Positions 11,163 through 24,000 of a DNA stretch of 64,000 nucleotides are shown here, in pieces. Under the pieces are notes generated by a model. That model worked only from the letters and a program-made list of their open reading frames with translations. It was not told the DNA's origin and made no database searches. The position numbers were made by a program, and so were the translations under genes. How positions within the stretch are numbered: the first letter of the stretch is position 1; the number at the start of each line of letters is the position of its first letter. Source of the DNA: Gnetum montanum. Its lineage: Eukaryota > Streptophyta > Gnetopsida > Gnetales > Gnetaceae. The stretch spans positions 188,432 to 252,431 of the forward strand of contig MNCI01003473.1 of NCBI GenBank assembly GCA_015680685.1. The letters are read 5' to 3'.

Positions 11163-13809
11163 TGTTACACCCCACCTAGAGCTAGTAGGTATGGTCATAT
11201 GCTTATGATTTAGAAATTATATGTGGAGTCCTGGTGGGGTTTTAGGAATGAGTTAATGTATTTTATATGTTATGAGGCTTTGTTTTTTTTTGTTATGATT
11301 ATGATGTCTTTACATGCTTAACTAACGTGGTTATGTACACTAGCCTTGTATGATGTGTTAGACAAGTGATGTTCTTGGCAAGGATGTGGGATTGGGGTAT
11401 AAGAGCATTGATTCGGTATGTTTTTATAGTTTATGTGTGATTTTGGTATGTAGACATTTGTATTATAGCACTATGTTGCATGATTTTTAGGCGTGGTTTT
11501 GGCATGTGAATGTGTAGAGTGTATGATTCTCATAAGTTCAAATGGATTTTTATTTGGAGTCCTAGTGTGTTTATTATGCAGGTTTAAAGTTGATAATATT
11601 AAGTGTGCAGAAAAAAAAACATATAGTCACTTATGAAAATGCCATCTTTTAAAAAAGATGTAATAAAATACCATTTAACTACCAAAAGAAAAAAAGGTAA
11701 TCTCACATTATGTGAGTAAAGCGCACCATCATTTTTCCTTTATTTTACCTTTTAGCTCACACATAAAGTAAAGTAAGGTGTTTTTATATGTTATTTACCA
11801 CCACCTCATCACCGTGTATGGGAGAAATCAGGATTGGTTTTTGTTTTCTTCTATTTGCAAAAATAGAAATGGGTTACAGTTATTCTCTTCTCTTTTCCTC
11901 CATTTCTTCTATTTTCCTCCTTTTTTTCTAGATTCTAAGCCTTTTGGATGGGTTTTTATTACTCTAAACTTGGATTTGGGATTACTCCAGTCATATCTAT
12001 GTAGGTGTAGAACTTGTTGGGAGCAAAAGGGAGTCTTGCTGGATTTTTGAAGATTTTCTCCTTGTTTTGTTCTTTCTACCCCAACAATTTTAATTAGTGG
12101 GTTGTCTTTACCTTTTCCCTATATTTTTGTGCTAGATTAGTGTATATGATCATGCGATGGGGGCATGTGGGGTGGTTAGCTCAACGTCTGAGTGTAGGCA
12201 TGTTATTTTGCATGTTTTCCAAAATTGTATGATTTTGGTTATGAATTGTTTATTAATATCTATGGGGTGTGTGGGCTAATGTGGACTTGTGGAATATTAT
12301 CTATGGTGTTGATGAGCCTCGTATGATTGGAATATGCTATTTGTGGAACTTATTGGGACACAAGTATTTTTTTGGACTTCCAAATATTACTTAAATATTA
12401 TTTTATTAGTCAAACTTTGAACATGCATAACTTTGCTTACAGGAGCCCGATTTAGGTATAATTAGTGTCATTGGGATTGTTGTGGAAAGCACTTTCTAAT
12501 CATGGGATTATTTTTCTCTTTGGGCATATATTATTTTGAAGGTTATTTTAGTGGTCATTTGTATGGAAACATGTGTCTTTTGAGGAACATTGTATTATTA
12601 TGTCATATTAAGGTCTTTATGTTATTTTGTTGCATCGTTGTATTGTTTTCTTGGAATGACTATAACTGTTATGGGTAGAGATGTGTGGTCATGTTGTTTG
12701 GATATGTGGTGCTTATGACTTGTGTTGGCTTAAGCTACCTAGAAAGTGTACATGTTTTTGCGATAATGCTTGTGATGGTTGTTGGCGGGTGGTGCTAGCA
12801 TGAGGGTCTGGACTAGTTGGTGATGAGGCACCCTAGAGTTAGTATGGATTGACCCCTATTGTGATGCATTAGTGAGGCTTCTATTGTAGGCCTCATCTTG
12901 AGGGTGGGAGAGCATAGGTGTGTTCATCCCTATTGCTAGTCCTTCAAAAGGCTAGTAGTTGTAGGTCATAAGTTGATGAACCCTAGCATTGATTGGATAA
13001 ATAAAAGACTTGTAGGAAATGGCTATTGTGAGTACTCATGATAATGTTTCACATGCTAGACTAAGCGCGGATATGCTAGGAACCTTGTGGGCTATGTATG
13101 TAATAGTATTGGTTTGTGAGTCATATCGTTGAGAATAGGTGTTTTGTTTGGATTATGATTGTGTGGATCATTGACTATTTATGGTATATCATGGGCATGA
13201 TAGATGATGTTAGACTATGGCCTTTTTGTGCTTGTATGATCGTATGTTAGCTTTATGGGTGATATGGTGTGTGTTGTTTTGAGCATGCTTGAGAATCACA
13301 GTGTTGTAGGTTACCTTGTACCCCACTCCTCTCTTCTAGTGCAACACTTTTCAACCATCTAGTAGGGGAAGTGTACAGGCTTCCCACTCAGTTGTGTACT
13401 GACTTTATTTCATTACAGGTGAAAAGCGCAAGATCCTAGATGAGCACGAAGAGAGAGTAGAGAGGGAAAATCATCTAGTGCTTAGTTATTGTGTATTTCA
13501 TGTATAGTAGTGTGGACTAGATATCCTTGTATGAAACTCTCTATATTGTACTCTTCTATATACAATGATGAGGTTTATGTGTTTTTGTATGTATTTTCAT
13601 ATAGTATATAGTTTTCTTTATGTAGAGACATGCATTTTTATGATGTGATATGTATGTTTTTTTTTTGTTATAGTAGGAAAGTTCTATATTATTTGACTTT
13701 TCTTATTAGCATGTATTCTGCACATTATTGGTTCTAGTTGTCATGCTTTCGTGCTAAGATTACTTGATCCTAGGCATCACCTTGCCCTAGCTAGGGTAGG
13801 GGTGTTATA
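11163..13809 (+). repeat. 3' LTR of the Tekay-like element
   Basis: About 2.65 kb, collinear with 3864-6569 and slightly shorter. Ends GGTGTTATA, which is the 5' LTR terminus GGTGTTACA with a C-to-T change. The next base opens the GGAAA copy of the target duplication. Confidence 0.9.
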
Positions 13810-13814
13810 GGAAA

Positions 13815-15362
13815 TTAGGAATTGGCCTCATAATCCCCAAGAATGTGAATGAGAACTTCTTTAAGCTTTGAAGGATGCTCAATAGTAGGAACCTATTTTT
13901 TGAAAGAAAATATCTAAAACAAAATAGACCTTACAAGATGATGTTAGTACTAATTTCTTTCAATAGGATGTTTTGATTAAGAATGCCAAATTTAGAATTC
14001 TCTAATTAGATTAGGAAGATGAAATAATCACTTTTGATCTTATTTAGATTTCCAATATTGCTATGAAATTCTACCAAGATCTTTTGGGTAAAGCTTTAGC
14101 AGTTGATCATAATGCTTTACAAGAGCTATTGGGAGCCATGGATCCCAAACTTTCTACCTAGGATATTCACATTCTTAATATGACACAATATTTAGTTTTG
14201 AATAAAATTAATAATAAAACACCATGTCAAGATGGTGCTCTAATTAATTTTTTAAAAACTTTCAGGCAAGTTATGGGGAAGGATATTTTTGATATTGTGC
14301 TTGAATTTTGGATGAATGATGACCTTCTTAGTGAATTTAATGTTACCTAGATCTTCCTTTTATTTAAGAAGATGGAACCTTGAATAATAAATTCTTAGAA
14401 TTATTAGATTATGCATAACTATCTATAAGATTATCTCCAAATTTATGGCTAATAGAGTTTGGAAAATTCTTTAATCAATTATTTCCCTTGAACAAGCTAG
14501 TTTTGTTGTTGAACAATACACTCTGAAACAAGTTCTTTGTACATGAGATTATTTATTTAGCTCATCTTTAAAAAGGTCAAATTATTAATTAAAATTAAAA
14601 ATAGTAATGGTTATGATAATTTTTTAAAAAATATATATTAATGTAGTTATAGGTAGAATTAGCTTTCCAGAACACCAGATTTATAAGTTTAGTCAATGTT
14701 AGAAGGATATCCACTTCTAAATTCTAGTTAATGGACAATGTGTGGAATATTTTATGGACATGAATTGGATGAAACAAGGAGATCCAATCTCTTTTTATTT
14801 ATTTATTATGAATATAGAAGGACTTGGTGCTATTATTAGAGAACACAAATAACAATAACTTATCATAGAAATTACCCCTACTTATGGATATTCTAACTTT
14901 ACCCATTCTTAATTTGTAGATGATACTTTTTTTCGGTGCAAAGAACTACCTCCATCCTTATAAAGAAAAATTATTGCCTTAATCTTTTTGCTCATGCATG
15001 TAGATTGCAAATCAATTTCACAAAAAAGTAAAATCTTTAATTTTAGGATCCATAAATTAATCTTTTAAGATATTTGTTCTAGAGTATAATGTCAAGAATA
15101 TAATCTACCCATCAACTATTTGGACATTCCTCTCTTCATAAGATGAATGAGAATTGATTTTTGGAAGGAGATTATTGATAAAGTGGAAAAAATTTTGATT
15201 AGATGAAAGGAAAAAATTTTAGGTCAAGCAAGAAGACTCTAGTTACTTAAATTAGTATTTCATGTTATGCCTCTTGATGAATCATTCTTTGCTTGTACTA
15301 TGATATCATAACTATGTCATTATAACTACAATGTCATATGTATACCGACCAAAAAAAAAAAA
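13815..15362 (+). pseudogene. LINE ORF2, right half: reverse transcriptase (decayed)
   Basis: This continues the LINE interrupted at 3863. The linker between endonuclease and reverse transcriptase reads RNWPHNPQECE at the start, then FRIL...IAMKFYQDLLGK near 14015-14095. Reverse-transcriptase blocks follow: NKINNKTPCQDG near 14200-14235 (usually KAPGPDG), WMKQGDPISFYLF near 14768-14806 (usually GLRQGDPLSPYLF), and the catalytic FVDDT box at 14913-14927 (usually FADDT). Many stops and frame slips make it non-functional. A run of 13 A residues at 15350-15362 may be the LINE poly(A) tail, just left of element E. Confidence 0.75.
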
Positions 15363-15370
15363 TCATGTGT

Positions 15371-15981
15371 TGGAGAACCAAAAATATTTGCAACTAAAAT
15401 AGTTTTGCCCTAGACCTACACAGGCCTAATAAGTAGATCTAGGATGTCTTAGATAGTCTCGTAAGAAGCTTAATCATCTAAGGACTTACCAAAATGTAAT
15501 GAATGCAATATACACAAAAATAGAGAAAATGCATGTAAATATAACGAACTTGCTAAATTTGGTAGATATTTGATAAGAAATGAAATAGGAAATGTAAACA
15601 CAGGAACAGTGGAAAAAAATAAAAAAATATTGTAAATTTATATTAAGTATGCACAAAGTTTAGAGAGTATAGATCTAGGCACAGAGGGACCCAAGGAATG
15701 TCAAATGCTTGCTATAGGGGAAGGCTTCAAGGTTGCTCTAACTACAAATTTTCTTTGGATGCTAGCTAACTCTAGGGTAGATTTATTCTTGAAAATGATA
15801 GAATAATTGTTCTACATGTGAAGCTTTTTGACCTACCTCAAGATCCTCTTGTGAAGAAGGTTGGCTCTAGGATCCTCTTAGGAGAAGGGGCTATTTCAAG
15901 ATACTCCTATGAGGAGAGGCTATTTCAAGATGTAGGCTTGCTATGGATTAAGATTTGAGGTCACCACAGCTAGTTCATATT
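15371..15981 (-). repeat. element E 3' LTR, piece 1
   Basis: Aligns by eye with 54801-55420 of the intact LTR; shared blocks include TTTTGCCCTAGACCTACA/TTTTACCCTAGACCTACA and CCACAGCTAGTTCAT at the right end. It stops at ATATT (15977-15981), the left target duplication of element B. Confidence 0.8.
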
Positions 15982-16847
15982 TGATGAGTAGTAGGCATTC
16001 CCTATACCTAACCATATGAATCACAAGTGTGTATGCTCAATCTGGTCAAATTCCATGGATACCTTATACCTAAGTGGCTTTTGTCCTAGATATTCAAACA
16101 TGAGGTTACTAGTTGTTGTCTTCATAATCATCACTTGAGTTAATTTCAACCATATGGATAAGTGTGATTGAGGTGTAAGAGGTTTGTATTTATAATTTTT
16201 TATCTTAAAAAGTACTGAGAGAAGAAATAATTAAAGTATTAAACTTTAAGTAATTAATGACTAAACTATTTTAAATGTAGAGTATATGTTCCCACTTTTA
16301 GTACATATCCTGAACTTATACTAATGCTGCTTGGTTACCAAGAGCTCACTATTGGTTGAACCAAGTATTAACCATTGGAATTACTAATAATTATTATATT
16401 ATGCTTGAAGTGATCATACCCACATTACTATGGAATAAAACATTAAATGCTTAATTATAGGAAAGTAAACTACATGTAAAGTAAAATTCTTGTAAGTAAA
16501 CTAAATTCTAATCTAAGTGTTGTAATGGAGAAAATAAATCTTGACTTTATTTCCATCATGCAACAGTATCTAGGTACATCTTGCAATTGAATAAAACTCC
16601 ATACAATTAGTTGAAATCCATGCTATAAGCACATAGAGGAAACTTTTACTAAGTCTTATAGAAGAAAACTGCAAGAGCTTTACTAAGAGAATGACCAAAG
16701 ATGCCATAAATGTAGCTAGTGCATGAATTTATATAGGCTTAGGAAAGATCAACATTGATCCACATGCACCAAGGCATCTAAGGATGTGTTAACAAGGCTA
16801 CATTAATAGGCATGTAGTAATGCTGCCAACTTATTCAATCTTCATCA
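15982..16847 (-). repeat. element B 3' LTR
   Basis: 866 bp, aligning along its length with 41123-42010. On its right, minus-strand ATCATGGGGGTA (16848-16859) is the polypurine tract, which fixes the orientation. Confidence 0.8.
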
Positions 16848-16859
16848 TACCCCCATGAT

Positions 16860-19679
16860 TGATTGAAAACTCATCCTCAAGTGACCAAAATGAGACTGAG
16901 TTTCTTATAAAGTTTGGGAAAGTATGGAATTGACTGATTGACTATAACAAACAAGCATCTCTTAAGTGCCATTTCTAAATATAATTCATGTGGATACACA
17001 AATTTGTGTAAGGTACAATAAATTTGGATAATTTTGATAAAATTTATAGGTGCCAATCGAACATATTGAAATGAGATGAAAAATTTGCATCGTGCTTAGA
17101 CGTGGAGGCTCCTATGGCATAGAGGATCTTTCATCATATTCCTGCTCTACTAGATATCTATCCTATTCTACTGGTACTACCAAAAACTTGAAGACATTTA
17201 GAAGTACCTTCATCTTTTTCTCTTTCTCCTATGGGTCATGGATGATCCTAGCAAGTTTTCCTAGATGGGCTAGTGCTGGTATATCCCATAGGCATGGAAT
17301 GACAAACTAAGCCATGAATTATTTACATTTAAATTCAAATGTACAGGTAAGGTTTTGTACTTCCTAGTAGTCACTTATTCTCTTCACTAAGTTCTTATAA
17401 ATTGATCTTTAATTGGTGAATTTGGTCTTGATAACTTCAAGCTCCACATTGGCTACTTCCAACTTTTGTTTGGTCTCTTTATAGAGCTTGAACTTTGCCT
17501 CATAGAGGAGGTAGGAGCTGGCCACCTACTTCTCTAATTCTAATCTTGCCCTTCTTATTATTAGCATGGCCAAGTTTGCATATCGTAGATTGGCTAGTTC
17601 CATGTATTCAGTCATCTTCTTGATTTATAACTCCTTTAGGCTAATCTATGCTTGATTATGGACATTGAGACCATCGAAGATGGGCTTCTATACATTAACT
17701 ATTTTTTGAAGTTGCTAGAGGGCTTCATTTACCTTTGCCTTTGGTAACTTGATCTCTTTATCATTGATCTCCTTGAGCATTTTTACCTAGTTCTTGTAGT
17801 GATTCTTTAGTTGTTCATACTTGAGGGCCTTATTTTTCTAGGTGACAATCTCAATTGATGTATTCTAGTCAAGAGCATAAACTTCCTTCATTGAGAGATT
17901 TCTATTTTCTATAGTAAACCTTTTTACATCTAAGTTTACCTTGGTGTGTTTCTCCTACTATTGGTGAATGTACTTGACCATTTGGTCTTTTTGTTGCTTA
18001 GTATTCTATAGGTGATGATTTTCTTGGATCAATGCAAGATTTTTCTTACAAATCTATTGAGGATCACAACTAGAGAAATTCAGCATTGTCTCCAATAGTG
18101 ACACATTAAATATTTTCATCTCTTTCACATTATCAACCTCTTAATATTTTTGTTGAAGTTGTTAAAATGTTTCATCCCTTATAAGTTCTATTGTGAGGAT
18201 GATGGTCACAACCTTTTATAATCAATCGTTGATTGCTAATGGTGGCCTCCTCAAGTTGCATGTTTATGATCAGCATCTTGTCCCTTGTCTCTAGTAGCTA
18301 CTACTAGATGGCCAAAATGTCTTTAGTAAGATCAAAGATCTATAAAATTTGTTCCCCAATTCTAACCACTTGCTCCAACACTTTCTCATGCTAGGTTATA
18401 CTCATTCCTCTACTTTTGGCTTCCACTAATGCTTGTACATATGTCATGGTAGCAACATTATGGATAAATGCTTCAAGAGCACTCAAGGCTTCTTCAATTC
18501 TATTTGCCACCATCTTTACTTTAGTCTCTTTATTCTTATATGACATGACCAAGACAGTTACTCTTTCATGTTCTTTTAGTATCACTAAGAAGGCTATTAC
18601 ATTCTCAAAGATTTTGGGAAATGCTTGTTCTAGGATGAATAAAGTGACCTCCTTGGCATTGTGATTAGTTTATGATCATTGTGACCTCAGTCAAGTAGCT
18701 CATGTTTGATTTGTACGTAGAAGATTGTCTACCACCCCTGGAGGCTTGTTGTTGTAACTACTGTTCACTAAGTTTCCTTAGACATTCAGCAGCTACTAGC
18801 ATTTTTGGTGTCATCTCTAGTGATGCAGGTGGTGATGGTAATTATAGCTCTTCCTCTTGAAGCTTGGCAAGTGCTTTGTCCTTCATCATCTCCTACCATG
18901 ATGTGTAGGAGCTCTGCAAATCACGTTGTTAACATAGCAAGCTATTAATTCTCTTTTGTTGAGTTTTTTGATGAGGCAGGAAAAGGGGAGTATCTTTCTA
19001 CCATTATTATTTTCCTTAAAATGTTTCTTGATATTAGGAAGATGAGTTGGGATAGTTGACTTGGAATTTTCCACTTAGAGCTATGCATACCTTGGTAGAG
19101 AAGGTATTACCTTATTTGGCTTTATCATTGAATTGAGTTAATAGGACACAATCTTGAAATAAGATCATTCCACCTTGGTTAGGCCATTGTAAACCTTATG
19201 ATCCACTCCATAGCATCACTAGATCCATTTCTTCTTTGCCTTTGGATCCACTTGAGTTGAAATTTCTACTAGGTTTGCCTTGGTGTTTGGTAGTCTAAGG
19301 GCCTTTGCTATTGCCTCAACCAAGTAGGAGATGATGACATCTTTGATTCTTGATGATCACATCTCATGGTTGATTATTTTAGAAGAGATAGGTTTTTCCC
19401 ATGTACCATTCTCCACTAGTAGAGAGAATGGACCATAATGAAGACCCTTGCAGTTGTGTCCTTACCTCTTCTGACGTGAGTTCCAAGAAAGATATGAAAT
19501 TTAGTTCTTGAAGGATGGAACTTTTAACTTTATTACTTTAGAGCTTCTCCAAGTAGGTCTATGTAAGCATGACCTTAATATTGGATTACAATCTTGGGAC
19601 CTTATCTTGCTTTGATTGTCCCATCTCTAATGTGGAAATCTAGTGGAAAAATTTCATCTTAAGCTCCTTGGATAGGGGC
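16860..19679 (-). pseudogene. element B 3' ORF: long coiled-coil protein (main part)
   Basis: Downstream of integrase, where Athila elements carry an env-like ORF. Read on the minus strand, 18800-17330 is rich in Lys, Glu, Leu and Ala in heptad-like order, for example near 18585-18391 (NRIEEALSALEAFI) and near 17560-17430 (YKETKQKLEVANVELEVIK). No membrane segment or signal peptide was seen in this part. Frame slips occur near 18650 and 18200, and stops are common. The upstream end continues across the A2 insertion into 26979-27110. The function is unknown; I infer only that it is an element-encoded extra protein. Confidence 0.55.
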
Positions 19680-19684
19680 TTGGT

Positions 19685-19721
19685 TGAGGATCAAAAAATT
19701 AGAAGGAGGGAGGGATGAATT
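19685..19721 (-). repeat. A2 terminal LTR remnant
   Basis: TGAGGATCAAAAAATTAGAA followed by GGAGGGAGGGATGAAT matches the LTR edge at 25878 (TGAGGATCAAGAACTTAGAA, GGGAGGGATGAAT). Only 37 bp remain. The junction with gag sequence is at about 19722-19728. Confidence 0.7.
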
Positions 19722-19727
19722 TATATT

Positions 19728-20100
19728 ATAGGTATCCTCTAAGTTTTCCCAAATATCTTTGGTTATTTTACATCTAGCTACTCTATTAAATTCAAATTTA
19801 TTCAATGCATAATATAAACAAATTTTTTCTTTTGAATCAAACATGAACTTATATTTTTTTTATTATGTCCATTTGTTCTAGGGCTTAATGGCCTTTATTG
19901 CACTATCAATGGGTGGTGTGTAGCCTCAAGGATGGACTCCCATACTTCAAACTTCATAGATTCAAAGAACCCCTGCATCCTTGCTTTCCAATAAGCAAAG
20001 CTAAACCCATCAAACATTGGTGGCTTGGTGTGAGATGTTCCTTCTATAGTTCACTCTTGAAGTTAATGTTGAAAGAAGAGTACCAGGTTCTGATACCATT
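19728..20100 (-). pseudogene. A2 second unit: primer site and truncated copia gag
   Basis: Minus-strand TGGTATCAGAACC at 20086-20098 is a tRNA-iMet primer site next to the middle LTR. The gag frame at 19844-19740 reads ALNKFEFNRVARCKITKDIW, matching the UBN2/copia gag core (AL---E--RV--C-TAKEIW). It is homologous to 25500-25877 but stops abruptly at the remnant LTR edge. Confidence 0.7.
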
Positions 20101-21512
20101 TGAGGATTAAGAACTTAGAAGGGAGGGATGAAGAAGTTCCCCAAAATAAAATTAAAAAGCCATTAAAACCACACCCAAAATTTACATGGTTCTCCAACTT
20201 GTGTACTCCATACTTGGAGGGTAGATTCCTTGCACACCTCCAAACTTTGTTTATTTGAAATGTGGTTTGAAGGATACCACATCATGTACAAGATTTAAGC
20301 TCCTGCTTTAGAGTGTTTCAACATTGCAAAACCACTCAACCTCACAAGGTCCCAACAAGCTTAGAATGTAGTTTCAAGGATCCCACAACCTTTACAAATT
20401 GAGCTCCTCTTTGGAGTATTTTGACATTGCATACACTCAATCCCGTAGGATTACAATAAGCTCAATTACAATGCCTTCTCATAAGAAGGACATCAACTCT
20501 AAAAGGGTACCAAGAGATAAATAAAAACACAAGAAAAGAGCGTAACTCAAATTTGTAAATCCTTGTACTTTGAGGCACAATTCTACAATCAAGCAAATGA
20601 TATGACAAATGAGGTACACAAGCATAATATACAATGATTGCTTAGATAGTGACAATACATGCACAACACTTGCATAATACCCAAGAGGATGAAGTCTTTT
20701 TATAGCCTTGTAGTTTTTGAAAACATCTTGGAATTCATAATATGGCTATATAATGACTGGTGTAGACATATCCTTTGAGATTGGGACGTCTATCTAAAAT
20801 TTGACTTCAATTCTAGGGATACATCACTTCTAAAAGTGTGACTCAAATTTGTAAATCCTTGTACTTTGAGGCACAATTCTACAATCAAGCAAATGATATG
20901 ACAAATGAGGTACACAAGCATAATATACAATGATTGCTTAGATAGTGACAATACATGCACAACACTTGCATAATACCCAAGAGGATGAAGTCTTTTTATA
21001 GCCTTGTAGTTTTTGAAAACATCTTGGAATTCATAATATGGCTATATAATGACTGGTGTAGACATATCCTTTGAGATTGGGACGTCTATCTAAAATTTGA
21101 CTTCAATTCTAGGGATACATCACTTCTAAAAGTAGATGTCTATATGAAGACATATTCTTTTGAAAAGAGATGTATCATGTTTTTGGGAGACATCTTCTTT
21201 GCATGTACTCCACTTTGGCCAAGACATCTTCTACTTCATGGAGAAATCTTCTCAGCTTTTGAAATTTGGTTCCTTAGGCTTCCTCTTGCTAATTTATCTT
21301 CCTCTTGATTACTAAAGCATCTTCATCTGACTCGTAGCCTTCATTTATCCATGCTTATCCATGCTCCTTTGAGTTCTTATGATTTTCTCTTTGACATTCC
21401 TTTGTAGATCTCACTTCTTGAGTTTTCATTCATGCCCTAAAAAAACATCACATTCAACAACATTCTATGTTCTCTATTTTTCTTAAGGTTTTGACATACC
21501 AAAAGGTCAACA
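20101..21512 (-). repeat. A2 middle LTR, with internal 293-bp duplication
   Basis: 1412 bp, against 1096 bp for the LTR at 25878. The excess is a tandem duplication: 20545-20837 and 20841-21133 are identical base for base by eye. The duplicated part includes the minus-strand TATA-like CTATAAAAAG. A primer site flanks this LTR on its left and a polypurine tract (minus-strand TAAAAAGGGGAAGAT, 21513-21527) on its right, so it serves both as the 3' LTR of one unit and the 5' LTR of the next. Confidence 0.85.
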
Positions 21513-21949
21513 ATCTTCCCCTTTTTAGTGATGTCCAAAACTTAAGAAAATGGGTGAGTCAATAAATTGATAAATAATAATAATAATTAATAAAAATATT
21601 AAGATGTATAAATTCCAATGATAGCCAAGGTTAGTACTAAGATAATGACTCTAAAGTTCAAGGCTTAGGATAAAGATTACATGAAACTATACTACACAAA
21701 AAATTATCTCCATAAAAAATGCATAAATATATAATCATGATAACCAACATTTGTCCATATCATAAACTGTTCATACAACTATCCACAAACTATCCATCAA
21801 CAAATTGTCCATACAAAATATCCATTGAAATATCCTTAACACATACAAGAACTACATATGTGAAAATCCTTACCAAAAACACATATGTATCAAACTATCT
21901 ATATACAAGTCCACATTAAAAACTCTATCCCCATTTTTGGACATCATCA

Positions 21950-23600
21950 AAAAGGAGGGATGATCTAATAACCTTAACCACTAACCTCTATATTATCATT
22001 GGAGTCCTCATCATCTAAAGCACCTGTAGCTCTAGAAGGTATGTATGTCTCCTCCTCCTCATCATTGCTGCTGGTACTAGTGCTAGAGACATGCTGCTCA
22101 ATATCATCATTACAAGATGGGATCTAGATAGGGGCCCTTTTGGATGAAGCTTCACTCAAAAAAGTGATGAAGCTAGTGGATCTGGCTAGGATAGACCTTG
22201 CTAAGAAGATGAGGAAGCTCCCTTCCTCTGATATGTGAGAGCATTTTTAGGTCTCCATTGGGATGAAATTCTAAAGATACTCTCCATAGCCTGCTACTCA
22301 AAAGATCTAGGAGAATCATCCTAATGAAAGCTAATGCCAAGCTACATAGGATTAGGATGCTCCCTTTGGACATGTGTCAGTGGTGCATCAAGCTCAAAAT
22401 TAGACTCATTTCCTAAGTCATAGGTTTGAAAGGGTCCAGCTACTATAGAGTGTCTTAGTGTAGTAGGAAGGTCCTCCTCATTATTTGAGATGGAAGGAGT
22501 AATGATCTTCTTAAATTGGTACCCATCAGGAGGAAGTGGTACTCTAGTAGCATTTATTCTCTTATGCAAGTAAGAGAGATTCCTACCGATCATCCCTAAA
22601 GTATAGGCAAATAGTAATAGTAGCTTCTTCAAGGAAGTTGTCACCTATCCACTAGTAGATTTGGACCTTCTTACCTAAGGAGATGTCTTGGATGATGATG
22701 TCAATCTCTTCTTTTGTGATGGAGGTGGCTTGGTGTTTGGTCCTGCTTCATCTGCATTGGAGAAGCTTCTTTTCTCTACATACTCCATAAGGTTCCTCTT
22801 ACCTTTGAGCAAAGACATCTTTGGATGGGCACACAACTTTGATGAATCTATAGGCTAATGAGGTGAGGATCTTCAAAGATCCTCTCTTTGGTGAACATGT
22901 TCAACATGTCACAATAGAGAGTATGGCCCAAGTCCAGTAGTTGTTCTGTAAATAGGTAGTAAAGGATAAAAGCTTGGGGTGGCAAGAGATAGTTACAATG
23001 ATGTTATACAAAACAATAATGAACAAGGTGGAAACATTTGGAGACATCCTATTCCTATAAAGTTTTCCTCTACAAAAAGATATAGACTCCCCAAATATGG
23101 CATCACAGAATTTATCATGTGTGATTGGAATTACACCATTTGTAATTATATCAATCTTCAAATGATTGGAAACCTAAAAGGAATTTGCACTAGAAAACCC
23201 AAGAAGTGCATTCACCCCTTGGGGAGACACATCAATAATTAAACCCCCAACCATAGATGTAAATGGACCAACAACAACATTGGTAATAACAATGTTACAA
23301 TAGAATTCTTTGATAAGAATTTGAGGAACCAAGAAATCCATAGCAATGAAAGTAGCCCAATTCAAAACTTGAAAATAAATCATCAATGCTTGTTGCCTAT
23401 GTAGAGGAAAGGACAGAGAATGCTCAAAAATAATGTTAATAGTTTGAGTTACCTCAAACTGGTGCTAGGCATTGATAGAACTAAATAGGGGTTTGTAGGT
23501 GCTTGGATTGCTGGTGGAGCCTCCCCTTCATCTCTTCTTAGGTAGCACCCCTGATGTTCCAACCTTCTTGTGGGCCATTGCTACTCCAATCACTATCGTT
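21950..23600 (-). pseudogene. A2 3' ORF resembling the 'putative plant transposon protein' domain
   Basis: On the minus strand, frames at 23386-23174, 23161-22901, 22644-22342 and 22373-22173 form one decayed reading. WATFIAMDFLVPQILIKEFYCNI with GLIIDVSPQGVNALLGF resembles the plant domain that usually reads W--F-----Y--LV-EFY-N followed by V-GK-I--S---I--LLG. An acidic and Pro/Ser-rich tail follows (LPPDGYQ, NNEEDLP). Such ORFs occur in plant LTR elements after or instead of pol; the function is unknown. A frame slip or stop separates each piece. Assignment is from memory of the family and moderate. Confidence 0.5.
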
Positions 23601-23609
23601 GGTTGTTCC

Positions 23610-24000
23610 TTGGTTATCTCCTAATGGTCATCTTCGATGAAAATAAGAAACAATGAGGATTTGAATTTTTATAATCATATCAAATGAGGATTGTTAACAA
23701 GAAAGAAGATGTTTCCTTTCGAAGATAGATGCCTCATTCACATTTAAAACTTAATGTAGACATCTCCGTTTCAAAATAGATGTCTTTGTCGTGCTGAAGG
23801 AAAAATTAGGGAGATGTCTTCTTTTACATGTAGACATCTTCAGTAAGACGTCCCAAAAAGTTAAGGTTTAAAAAAATGGATCTCAGGGATGGCTTCTAAG
23901 GGTTATATTCTCAAAATATGCTTACAACAAATTAAAAACTCACCTCTACTTACCTTTCTCGTTGAAGAGAATGAAGGTGCCTAGTATACTAGAGAATGAG
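23610..24000. other. A2 spacer with AGACATCT-type motifs
   Basis: Between the 3' ORF and gag. It has no coding signal but repeats AGACATCT/AGATGTCT several times between about 23700 and 23860, the same motif that is arrayed in this family's LTRs. Confidence 0.45.

Larger units (their letters stand above)
3864..13809 (+). mobile_element. Ty3/gypsy chromovirus, Tekay/Del-like, complete but decayed
   Basis: Full-length structure: 5' LTR, tRNA-iMet primer site, gag, protease, reverse transcriptase-RNase H, integrase, C-terminal chromodomain-like tail, polypurine tract, 3' LTR. The pol order (integrase after RNase H) identifies Ty3/gypsy, and the long LTRs plus chromodomain tail place it near Tekay/Del. 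Flanking 5-mers GGAGA (3859-3863) and GGAAA (13810-13814) are a target-site duplication with one mismatch. The element lies inside LINE ORF2. Many in-frame stops show it is dead. Confidence 0.9.
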
